A stretch of 64,000 nt of DNA from Actinomadura coerulea (lineage in GTDB: Bacteria; Actinomycetota; Actinomycetes; Streptosporangiales; Streptosporangiaceae): assembly GCF_014208105.1 (NCBI RefSeq), contig NZ_JACHMQ010000001.1, positions 62,001-126,000 of the forward strand, written 5' to 3'. Positions within the stretch are counted from its first letter, which is position 1. Each line of letters starts with the position of its first letter. The translations under genes and the position numbers were made by a program. Under the pieces are notes generated by a model, which saw only the letters and a list, made by a program, of their open reading frames with translations, was not told the DNA's origin and searched no databases. Below, in pieces: positions 49,278 to 60,069 of the stretch.

Positions 49278-50744
49278 GTGCCGTACGCCGACCTGCCGGA
49301 ACGCATCGGCCCCTACCGGGTCGTCGACCGTCTCGGTGAGGGCGGCATGGGGACGGTGTACGCGGGGCTGGACGCGTCCGGGCGGAAGGTCGCCCTCAAG
49401 GTGATCCGGCGGGAGTACGCGGCCGACCGGCAGTACCGCGCCCGGTTCGAGGCGGAGGTCGCGGCGGCGAAGCGGGTGCGACCGTTCTGCACGGCGCCGG
49501 TCCTGGACGCCGACCCCGCCGCGGACCCGCCCTACCTGGTGACCGAGTTCGTCAACGGCCCCAGCCTCGACGACGCCGTCGCGAAGGACGGCCCGCTGCG
49601 CGGCGCCGACCTGGAGGCCGTCGCGGTCGGCATCGCGACCGCGCTGACCGCCATCCACGACGCGGGGGTGGTGCACCGGGACCTCAAGCCCGCGAACGTG
49701 CTGCTGTCCACCTTCGGGCCGCGCGTCATCGACTTCGGCATCGCCCGCTCGCTGGACGGGACGCGCCTCACCGCGACCGGCGGCATCGTCGGCACGCCCG
49801 CGTTCATGGCCCCCGAGCAGCTGGACGGGCGCGGCGCGAGCCCGGCGTCCGACGTGTTCGCCTGGGGCGCGACGGTGGCCTTCGCGGCGCGCGGCGGGCC
49901 CTGCTTCGGCGGCAACTCGCTCCCGGCGGTCATCCACCAGATCATCAGCGGCGAACCCGAACTGGGCGGGCTGGACGGCATGCTGCTCAAGGCCGTCCAG
50001 GCGGCGCTGGCCAAGGACCCGGCGCTGCGGCCGTCCGCCCAGTCGCTGCTGGACGGCCTCATCTCCAGCGGGGTCCGGCAGTCCGCGCCCTCCACGCAGC
50101 AGAGCCGGGCGCCCGGCCGGCATCGCGCCGAGACGCCGTCCCAGCCGCACACTCAGGGTGGGGACCGCGCCGCCGGGACCGAGGCGCCCGGGACGCAGGC
50201 GCCCGGCGTCGCTCCGGCCCTCGCCGCGGGGGAGGCGGCGGCGCTCGTCGAGGGGCAGTACCGGCAGGCCGCGCAGGCCGGCGACCCCGCCGCGATGCGC
50301 AACCTCGCCGTCCTGCTCAGCGGGCAGGGGCGGACCGCCGAGGCGGAGAGCTGGAGCCGCTACGCCGACGCGATCGACGCCCGGCAGGCCGTCTACCAGC
50401 AACCGTCCGTCTACCAGCAACCGTCCGGCTACCAGCAGCAGACCGGCTACCAGGGCCACCCGACGCAGGCGCCCCACCAGTACCCGGCCGCGCACCATCC
50501 GCACGGAAAGCCGCCCATGAACAGCCTCGCGATCTACGCGGTGTCCATGGGCGCGGTGGGGCTGATCACGTGCGGGCTGCCGTCCATCCCCGCGATCATC
50601 GCCGGGCACATGGCCTGGGTGCGGCTGCGGCGCTCCGGCGAGCGCGGGCTCGGGCTCGCGGTGACGGGGATCGCGCTCGGCTGGATCATGGTCGCGTTCT
50701 GGGCGCTGATCGCCTTCGGCGCGGCCCTGCCGGACGAGACCTGA
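49278..50744 (+). CDS. membrane Ser/Thr protein kinase with Sel1 and DUF4190 parts
   Basis: 488 aa from GTG 49278; the GAGGAG at 49265-49270 has the right 7-nt distance to it, whereas ATG 49272 is too close. Kinase domain residues 1-260: LGEGGMGTVYAG, VALKVI, HRDLKPANVLL, DFGIARSL and MAPEQL, all catalytic residues present. Then a Pro/Gln-rich linker with a short Sel1-like pair (YRQAAQAGDPAAMRNLAVLL) and YQQPS repeats, and two C-terminal helices of DUF4190 type. It is a cytoplasmic-facing Hanks-type kinase; substrates unknown. Confidence 0.9.
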   Translation: MPYADLPERIGPYRVVDRLGEGGMGTVYAGLDASGRKVALKVIRREYAADRQYRARFEAEVAAAKRVRPFCTAPVLDADPAADPPYLVTEFVNGPSLDDAVAKDGPLRGADLEAVAVGIATALTAIHDAGVVHRDLKPANVLLSTFGPRVIDFGIARSLDGTRLTATGGIVGTPAFMAPEQLDGRGASPASDVFAWGATVAFAARGGPCFGGNSLPAVIHQIISGEPELGGLDGMLLKAVQAALAKDPALRPSAQSLLDGLISSGVRQSAPSTQQSRAPGRHRAETPSQPHTQGGDRAAGTEAPGTQAPGVAPALAAGEAAALVEGQYRQAAQAGDPAAMRNLAVLLSGQGRTAEAESWSRYADAIDARQAVYQQPSVYQQPSGYQQQTGYQGHPTQAPHQYPAAHHPHGKPPMNSLAIYAVSMGAVGLITCGLPSIPAIIAGHMAWVRLRRSGERGLGLAVTGIALGWIMVAFWALIAFGAALPDET

Positions 50745-50847
50745 GGGGAAAACCCGTTGCGGCCCTCGCGCCGCCGGTGGCACCGTTGACGACGTCAGCC
50801 CGTCCGACGGCGACGGTGACGCGAGACGTCCGAGAGGAGGACCGGCC

Positions 50848-50922
50848 ATGGCTCTGGAGCGGTATCGACTCCGACTGCCCTCGGCGTCGCACGCCCGCCC
50901 CGGCCGGTATCCCCTCTCCTAG
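50848..50922 (+). CDS. 24-codon ORF upstream of the tRNA trio
   Basis: ATG 50848 is preceded by AGGAGG with a 7-nt spacer, one of the best ribosome binding sites in the window. The 24-residue product is basic (six Arg) and has four Leu (CTG, CTC, CTG, CTC) and two Tyr codons. The three tRNA genes that follow carry anticodons for exactly these amino acids. It may be a small protein or a leader peptide; no relatives are known to me. Confidence 0.5.
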   Translation: MALERYRLRLPSASHARPGRYPLS

Positions 50923-50971
50923 AGGCCCCGGCCGAGCCGCCGCGAGCGACGCCCGTCCTCGCGAGTTCCAC

Positions 50972-51045
50972 GCGGCTCTACTCCAACCGGCAGAGAGACC
51001 ACTCTCAGGAAGTGGACGTTCCGGGTTCGAATCCCGGGAGCCGCA
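50972..51045 (+). tRNA. atypical tRNA with anticodon CAG (Leu) and short variable arm
   Basis: 74 nt. Acceptor GCGGCTC/GAGCCGC, D-stem CTC/GAG with GG in the loop, anticodon stem CCACT/AGTGG with loop CTCAGGA (CAG), variable loop ACGTT of only 5 nt, T-arm CCGGG/CCCGG with TTCGAAT, discriminator A. Canonical bacterial tRNA-Leu has a long variable arm, which is lacking. All stems pair perfectly, so it does not look decayed. Charging identity is uncertain. Confidence 0.7.
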
Positions 51046-51050
51046 CGCAT

Positions 51051-51123
51051 GCCTCCGTAGTCCAACGGCAGAGACGGCAGCATGAGGTGCTGTGCGCTGG
51101 GGGTTCGAATCCCTCCGGAGGTA
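51051..51123 (+). tRNA. atypical tRNA with anticodon GAG (Leu) and short variable arm
   Basis: 73 nt, starting 5 nt after the previous tRNA. Acceptor GCCTCCG/CGGAGGT (terminal G-U), D-stem GTC/GAC, anticodon stem GCAGC/GCTGT with loop ATGAGGT (GAG), variable loop GCGCT, T-arm GGGGG/CCCTC. Again a Leu anticodon on a class I body with a 5-nt variable loop. Confidence 0.7.
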
Positions 51124-51149
51124 CGGCGCGGGCCCCGCGGCCCGCGCGA

Positions 51150-51233
51150 GGGGCGGCGCCGACGTTCGGAGAGTCGGGCTTGGCTGTAACCCAAGTGTCG
51201 CTGACTGAGTGGGTTCGAATCCCACCCGCCTCA
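51150..51233 (+). tRNA. tRNA-Tyr-like, anticodon GTA, atypical
   Basis: 84 nt. Acceptor GGGGCGG/CCGCCTC (one G-U), D-stem CCGAC/GTCGG, anticodon stem CTTGG/CCAAG with loop CTGTAAC (GTA), a 13-nt variable arm (GTC-GCT-GAC), T-arm GTGGG/CCCAC. The long variable arm is normal for Tyr, but positions 8-9 are CG instead of the conserved T8. Confidence 0.7.
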
Positions 51234-51255
51234 CCCTGGGACGACTCGCCGGGCG

Positions 51256-51301
51256 TTGCACGCGGCCATCTTCTGAACTAATGTCTGGACACGTGTCCGG
51301 A
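51256..51301 (+). promoter_or_regulatory. promoter and operator of the tetR-CYP51 operon
   Basis: TTGCAC (51256-51261) and TAATGT (51279-51284) are 17 nt apart. TCTGGACA-CG-TGTCCGGA (51284-51301) follows directly and matches the ALDH-operon palindrome in 16 of 18 positions. A repressor here would block the start of transcription. Confidence 0.75.
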
Positions 51302-51313
51302 AAACCCGAACCC

Positions 51314-51880
51314 ATGACCGAGCCCACCCGGCGCCGCCTCACCGAGCGGCAGGCCGACACGGTGCGGCGGCTGACCGACGCCGCCGTGGTGGAGGTCGGC
51401 GAGACCGGCTACGAGGGCCTGACCGTCCGCAACGTGGCCCGCCGCGCCGGCGTGGCGCCCGCGACCGCGTACACCTACTTCGCCTCCAAGAACCACCTGA
51501 TCACCGAGGTGTTCTGGCGGCGGCTCAGCGCCCTGCCCCCGGTCGAGGCGGACGGGACGCTGCGCGAACGGGTGGTGGCGACGCTCCGCGAGATCGCGCT
51601 GCTGGTCTCGGACGAGCCGGACCTCGCGGCGGCGTGCACCACCGCGCTGCTCGGCACCGACCCCGACGTCCGCGAACTGCGGATGCGGATCGGCTACGCG
51701 ATCCGCGAACGGCTCCGCGCGGCGCTGCGCGAGCACGACGCCCCCAAGATCCTCGGCGCGCTGGAACTGGCCTACACCGGCGCGCTCCTGTACGCGGGCA
51801 TGGGCTACACCTCCTACGCCCGCATGGCCGACCGGCTCGCCGAGATGGCGGAGCTCATCCTGCCCGAACCCCCCGAGTGA
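51314..51880 (+). CDS. TetR-family regulator of the CYP51 locus
   Basis: 188 aa from ATG 51314; the in-frame ATG at 51281 lies within the -10 box and operator and is unlikely. HTH: ALTD-type TVRNVARRAGVAPATAYTYF and SKNHLITEVFWRRL. The C-terminal ligand domain is helical. It precedes two P450s, as Rv0767c does in M. tuberculosis. The palindrome at its promoter recurs before the ALDH operon 3.6 kb away, so it likely represses both arms of the locus. Confidence 0.9.
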   Translation: MTEPTRRRLTERQADTVRRLTDAAVVEVGETGYEGLTVRNVARRAGVAPATAYTYFASKNHLITEVFWRRLSALPPVEADGTLRERVVATLREIALLVSDEPDLAAACTTALLGTDPDVRELRMRIGYAIRERLRAALREHDAPKILGALELAYTGALLYAGMGYTSYARMADRLAEMAELILPEPPE

Positions 51881-51890
51881 GGTGACGGCC

Positions 51891-53086
51891 GTGGACCCTG
51901 CCGCGCAGGTCTCCTACAGCCCCTTCGACTACGCCGTCCACGAGGACCCCTACCCCCTCTACGCGCGCCTCCGCGAGGAGGCGCCCCTCTACCGCAACGA
52001 CGAGATCGGCTTCTGGGCGCTGTCGCGGCACGCCGACGTGTCCGCGGCCTTCCGCGACCACGCGACCTTCTCCAACTCCCACGGCGTCTCGGTGGAGCCG
52101 AGCGCCTGGGGCCCGCACGCGCCCCGGACGATGTCGTTCCTCGCGCTCGACCCGCCGCGCCACACCCGCATGCGCGCCCTGGTGTCCAAGGGCTTCACGC
52201 CGCGGCGCGTCAAGGAGCTGGGGGACGGCATCCTGGCGCTGACCAGGCGGTATCTGGAGCCGGCCCTGGAGAAGGGCGAGTTCGACTTCGTCTCCGACTT
52301 CGCCGGCCTGCTGCCCATGGACGTCATCTCGGAGATGATGGGCGTCCCCGAGGCCGACCGGGCCGAGGTGCGCCGGCTCGCGGACACGGTCGTCCACCGG
52401 GAGGAGGGGCTGAACGACGTCCCGCCCGCGGGGATGGACGCGGCGCTCACCCTCGCCGGCTACTACCAGGACATGGTCGCCGAGCGGCGCCGCGCGCCGA
52501 CCGGCGACCTGACCTCCGCGCTCCTGGACGCCGAGATCGACGGCGACCGGCTGGACGACGAGGAGGTCATCGCCTTCCTGTTCCTGATGGTGGTCGCCGG
52601 GAACGAGACCACCACCAAGCTGCTCGCCAACGCCCTGTACTGGGGCGCGCGCAACCCGGACCAGGCCGCCAGGCCGCTCCGCGATCCGGCCCGCGTGGAC
52701 GACTGGGTGGAGGAGACGCTCCGCTACGACACCTCCAGCCAGATGCTCGCCAGGAAGGCCGTGCGCGACGTCGAGCTGCACGGGCGGCGCGTCCGCGAGG
52801 GCGACCGCGTGCTCCTGCTGGTCGGGTCGGCCAACCGCGACCCCCGCGTGTTCGACGACGCCGACGCCTACGACCTCGACCGCGACACCTCGCAGCTCGT
52901 CAGCTTCGGCGGCGGACGGCACTTCTGCCTCGGCGCCAACCTGGCCCGGCTGGAGGCGCGCATCGCGCTGACCGAGTTCGTCCGCCGCGTCTGCGCCTAC
53001 GAGGTCGACCACGACGGCGCCGAGCGGGTGCACTCGGTGAACGTCCGCGGTTTCGCCGCCCTGCCCGTGCGCGTGGAGGTGCGCTG

Positions 53087-53087
<1 letters not shown>
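51891..53087 (+). CDS. cytochrome P450, CYP123-like
   Basis: 398 aa from GTG 51891 (GAGG 8 nt before); GTG 51882 would add three residues. P450 motifs: I-helix AGNETTTKLLANALYWGA, EETLRYDTSSQ (ExxR), and heme loop FGGGRHFCLGANLARLEAR with the cysteine thiolate. The start (PFDYAVHEDPYPLYARLREE) and overall pattern match mycobacterial CYP123, which also lies beside CYP51. Electrons probably come from the ferredoxin at 55200. Substrate unknown. Confidence 0.92.
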
Positions 53088-55945
<2,858 letters not shown>

Positions 55946-55960
55946 CCAGGGGGTCGCCGC

Positions 55961-56518
55961 TCAGATCTGCCCCTCGGGCTTCGCCGGGATCGTCGCCTTG
56001 ATCGCCGGCCCCAGCTCGATCAGCACGTCGCCGGCCGGGTTGTACTTCGGGGGCACCGTCACCTCGACGTAGGCCTGCCGCGCCACCGCGGTGAAGGTCA
56101 CCGGCCGGTCGGCGGGCTGCCCGAACCAGTCGATCCCGTTGATGGTCACCAGCTCCGAGGTCTGGCGGAGCGTGGCGGGGCGGGGGACGCCGCAGCGCAG
56201 CGCGATCGCGGGGGAGCCCCACGCGGCGGTGAGCGGCGAGTCCGGGGAGGCGTCGCGGCGCTTCTGCCCGTGCACCGTCTCGGGCAGCCGCAGCCCCTGG
56301 CAGAGCCGCTGGGTCGCCGCGTCCGGGCTCGGCACCGGGACCTGCACGGCCCCGTCGCCGCACGCCGCGGCGAGCAGCGCGAGGCCGCCGAGGGCGGCGA
56401 TGAGGCGGTGGGGCGCCGGGGAACGGTCAGATATGGACGATCGGGCACGTGAGGGTCCGCGTGATGCCCTCGACGGCCTGGATCTGCGCGACGACGAGCT
56501 TGCCCAGCTCGTCCACAT
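55961..56518 (-). CDS. DUF3515 lipoprotein
   Basis: Core of about 155 residues starting at a lipoprotein signal (RLIAALGGLALLAAACG), then VPVPSPDAATQRLCQGL, AIALRCGVPRP and GIDWFGQP, matching the DUF3515 family. The start is a problem: between the signal peptide and ATG 56518 there is no ATG, GTG or TTG in frame, so the only standard start adds 31 Ser/Arg-rich residues and overlaps the Lrp-like gene by 92 bp. A rare start codon near 56430 is possible. Function unknown. Confidence 0.7.
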   Translation of the reverse strand: MWTSWASSSSRRSRPSRASRGPSRARSSISDRSPAPHRLIAALGGLALLAAACGDGAVQVPVPSPDAATQRLCQGLRLPETVHGQKRRDASPDSPLTAAWGSPAIALRCGVPRPATLRQTSELVTINGIDWFGQPADRPVTFTAVARQAYVEVTVPPKYNPAGDVLIELGPAIKATIPAKPEGQI

Positions 56519-56660
56519 TCCGCGCCTCCGCTCGGACGATCACGTCATAGGGTCCGGTGACGTCCTCCGCCCGGGTCACGCCGGTGATGCCGGAGATGTG
56601 GGCCGCCACCTCGGCCGCCTTGCCGACTTCGGTCTGGATGAGGATGTAGGCCTGCACCAT
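56427..56660 (-). CDS. stand-alone Lrp/AsnC ligand-binding (RAM) domain protein
   Basis: 77 aa, ATG 56660 with GGGGAGGA. It is only the alpha/beta RAM domain (VQAYILIQTEVGKAAEVAAH, DVTGPYDVIVRAEA, VEGITRTLTCPIVHI) with no DNA-binding HTH. Such single-domain proteins bind amino acids or co-assemble with full-length Lrp proteins. It is divergent from thiL and overlaps or abuts the DUF3515 gene. Confidence 0.88.
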   Translation of the reverse strand: MVQAYILIQTEVGKAAEVAAHISGITGVTRAEDVTGPYDVIVRAEARNVDELGKLVVAQIQAVEGITRTLTCPIVHI

Positions 56661-56793
56661 CACGTCCTCCCCAAGCGGAGAATCAACCGTCGGAAGGTTC
56701 ACCGTATCGTGTTACGCGCCGCCGCGGGCGGTCGGGGTACGGCGTGCCCGGTACGAACCGGGAGGAAACCGAGAAAGCGGGGGAACGGCGCAA

Positions 56794-57714
56794 ATGGGCA
56801 CGATCGGGGAGCTGGGCGAGTTCGGCCTGATCGGCCGTCTGACCCGGCGGCTGCCCCAGGGCCCGGCGGTCCGGCTCGGCCCCGGGGACGACGCCGCGGT
56901 GATCGCCGCGCCGGACGGCCGCGTCGTCGCCACCACCGACCTGCTCGTGGAGGGGCGGCACTTCCGCCTCGACTGGTCCGGCCCCTACGACATCGGGCGC
57001 AAGGCCGCCGCGCAGAACCTCGCCGACGTCGTCGCGATGGGCGCGAACCCCACGGCGCTGCTCGTCGGCTTCGCCGCCCCGCCCGCGACCGGCGCCGGCT
57101 GGGCCGAGCGGCTCTACGACGGGCTCGCCGACGAGTGCCGCGCGGCGGGGGCGTCCGTCGCGGGCGGCGACGTCGTGGCCGCGCCGCAGGTCACCCTCGC
57201 GATCACCGCGCTCGGCGACCTCGGCGGCGCGGCGCCGCTCACCCGCTCCGGGGCCCGCCCGGGCGACGTCGTGGCCGTCCGGGGCAGGCTGGGCTTCGCC
57301 GCCGCCGGGCTCGCGCTGCTGGAGGCCGGGCGGGACGGGCCCGAGGAGCTGATCGCGGCGCACCGCCGTCCCGAGCCGCCCTACACCGCCGGTGAGGAGG
57401 CGCGGACCCACGGCGCCACCGCGCTGCTCGACGTGAGCGACGGGCTCGTCCAGGACCTCGCGCACATCGCCGCCGCGAGCGGCGTCCGGATCGACCTCGA
57501 CACCGCCTCCGTGCCCGTCCCCGAGATCCTCGGGCCGGACGGCCTGCGCCGTGTGCTCACCGGCGGAGAGGACCACGCCTTCGCCGGGACCTACCCGGCG
57601 GACGCCGTCCTGCCCCCGTCCTGGAGGCGGATCGGGACCGTCGCCGAAGGGGCCGGAGTGCGGGTGGACGGAGGCCCGCCGCCCCCCGGGGCATGGGACC
57701 ATTTCCCAGGCTGA
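56794..57714 (+). CDS. thiL: thiamine-monophosphate kinase
   Basis: 306 aa, ATG 56794 with GGGGGAACGG. It phosphorylates thiamine monophosphate to the diphosphate. Motifs: LGPGDDAAVI, TTDLLVEGRHF, the Mg-ATP loop KAAAQNLADVVAMGANP, AGGDVVAAPQ and LLDVSDGLVQDLAHIA. No TPP riboswitch is visible before it. thiD lies 1 kb downstream, separated by a membrane protein gene. Confidence 0.95.
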   Translation: MGTIGELGEFGLIGRLTRRLPQGPAVRLGPGDDAAVIAAPDGRVVATTDLLVEGRHFRLDWSGPYDIGRKAAAQNLADVVAMGANPTALLVGFAAPPATGAGWAERLYDGLADECRAAGASVAGGDVVAAPQVTLAITALGDLGGAAPLTRSGARPGDVVAVRGRLGFAAAGLALLEAGRDGPEELIAAHRRPEPPYTAGEEARTHGATALLDVSDGLVQDLAHIAAASGVRIDLDTASVPVPEILGPDGLRRVLTGGEDHAFAGTYPADAVLPPSWRRIGTVAEGAGVRVDGGPPPPGAWDHFPG

Positions 57715-57816
57715 ACGTCCCGGTGTGGTCGGCGCGTACAGCCGTGTGCGTTGACACATCCGGTAGGCATGCTTGGGACGGGTTTGGTATACATCCTGTG
57801 ATCGAAGAGGGATGGG

Positions 57817-58698
57817 ATGGGACGACACTCCAGGCTTGAGCAACCGGACGACGACCCCGTACCGGGCGCCGAAGCGCCGGGAGGGCCGTACTTCGGGGCT
57901 CCGGTCGACCCCTCCTACGACCTCTTCTCCGGGCCGACCGACGACCGGGTGTACGTCTCTCAGCACGACCAGGTCAGGTCGGGTCCGCCGCCGGTCACTG
58001 AGCGCCAGCACGACCCCCCGCCGGACCCGTACCGGTTCGCCCCGCTCCCCGGGGACTATCCCGGCGACTACCCGGGCGCTCCCCCGGCGGCGTTCACCGA
58101 GCAGCCGCGCGGGCTGCCGCCCGAACCCGGCGACGCGCCCGGCACGCCGGAGCCCGGGACGGGCGGCTCGGGCGGGAACGGCTGGACGAAGATCGTCTCC
58201 GTGCTGCCCCTCCCGCTGCTCCCGATCGTCGCGCTGGTCATCGCCGTGGGGATCGTCTCCTACGCGCTGAGCACCCAGCAGATCTCCCTGAACTTCGCGG
58301 GCGGCTCCCCGAAGACCTCCCAGACCGACCCGCGCGACAACCAGATCACCGAGCGCGGCCCCGGCGGCCGCGCCAGCCGGGGCGCGAGCCGCCCCGACGG
58401 CCTCCTCATCGGCTTCCGCGTCGCCTCCCGCACCCCCGGCGGGTTCAAGGCCACCGCCACCATCGCCAACCGCGGGCAGCGCCCCGTCACCGCGTGGGCG
58501 CTCGCCTTCACGATCCCGAACGCCTCGGTCACGGCCGTCCAGGGCGCCACCGTCGTGCGGACCGGCCAGGTCGCCTTCGTCCGCGGCCGCACGGCGATCG
58601 CGCCCGGCCGCAGCGTGCGGATCGTGTTCGCCGCCCAGGGCACGCCGTCCAGGCCGTCCAGCTGCGTCCTCAACAAGCTGCCCTGCACGCTGGTCTGA
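57817..58698 (+). CDS. membrane-anchored protein with C-terminal CBM2-like domain
   Basis: 293 aa, ATG 57817. Residues 1-120 are Pro/Asp-rich and disordered, one transmembrane helix follows at about 126-150 ([20 protein letters not shown]), then a linker and about 100 residues resembling a family 2 cellulose-binding module ([38 protein letters not shown], paired cysteines SCVLNKLPC). Same plan as the protein at 7994-9526 but shorter, and with fewer of the aromatic residues. Probably binds something outside the membrane; no catalytic domain. Confidence 0.72.
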   Translation: MGRHSRLEQPDDDPVPGAEAPGGPYFGAPVDPSYDLFSGPTDDRVYVSQHDQVRSGPPPVTERQHDPPPDPYRFAPLPGDYPGDYPGAPPAAFTEQPRGLPPEPGDAPGTPEPGTGGSGGNGWTKIVSVLPLPLLPIVALVIAVGIVSYALSTQQISLNFAGGSPKTSQTDPRDNQITERGPGGRASRGASRPDGLLIGFRVASRTPGGFKATATIANRGQRPVTAWALAFTIPNASVTAVQGATVVRTGQVAFVRGRTAIAPGRSVRIVFAAQGTPSRPSSCVLNKLPCTLV

Positions 58699-58749
58699 GC
58701 GCGGGCGGAACAGTGGCTCCGGCGGATCGCCGCTTCCCGCAGATCACCA

Positions 58750-58755
58750 TAAAGT
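58750..58755 (+). promoter_or_regulatory. -10 box of thiD, leaderless
   Basis: TAAAGT lies 7 nt before the thiD ATG and there is no Shine-Dalgarno sequence. Confidence 0.5.
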
Positions 58756-58762
58756 GGGCTGT

Positions 58763-59566
<804 letters not shown>

Positions 59567-59614
59567 GCGCCGCCGCGGCCGCCCGGCGGGACGGCACCGC
59601 CCGAGAACGCGAAA

Positions 59615-59645
59615 GTCGGCTCACCGGGAATCCCGATGAGCCGAC
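59615..59645. terminator. bidirectional terminator between thiD and rpmB
   Basis: GTCGGCTCA (59615-59623) pairs perfectly with TGAGCCGAC (59637-59645), and the loop adds CGGG/CCCG pairs after a one-base mismatch. On the minus strand it is followed by TTTC, so it best serves rpmB. Confidence 0.7.
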
Positions 59646-59689
59646 CGAAGCCGTGAAGAGGACCGCCCCGCGGGGACGGCCCGGGAGGC

Positions 59690-59884
59690 TCAGACCGTCG
59701 GCTTGACGATCTTGCCGGCCTTGATGCAGGACGTGCAGGCGTTGATCCGCTTGGTGCTGCCGTTCACGACGGCGCGCACGCGCTGGATGTTGGGGTTCCA
59801 GCGGCGCGGGGTGCGGCGGTGCGAGTGGGAGACGCGCATGCCGAAACCGGGTCCCTTGCCGCAGACGTCGCAGACGGAAGCCAC
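59690..59884 (-). CDS. rpmB: 50S ribosomal protein L28
   Basis: 64 aa, GTG 59884 with GGAG upstream. It starts ASVCDVCGKGPGFGMRVSHS and has RRWNPNIQRVRAVVNG, with the zinc-type CxxC pairs CDVC and CTSC. The presence of these cysteines marks the zinc-containing (C+) L28 form; some actinomycetes also have a C- copy elsewhere under Zur control, which cannot be checked here. Confidence 0.95.
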   Translation of the reverse strand: MASVCDVCGKGPGFGMRVSHSHRRTPRRWNPNIQRVRAVVNGSTKRINACTSCIKAGKIVKPTV

Positions 59885-60069
59885 GGGAAACTCCAAGTGG
59901 TGTCGATGCTCTGATCGGAGCGCCACCCGGCTGCCGCCTCGGGCGGGCCGGGCATCATGGACGCTCACTGATGAGCGCCACGAACGTGGCGCGTGGACCA
60001 GACTAGCCGACAGCGCGACGGGTTAGCGAATCGGCGGCGCCGCGGCCCGGCGGCGCGGAAGGGAGCACG

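Noticed and set aside
50392..50456. Short tandem DNA repeats in the kinase gene
   Set aside because: They encode in-frame YQQPS-type repeats of a disordered linker, so they are part of the protein and not a separate element.
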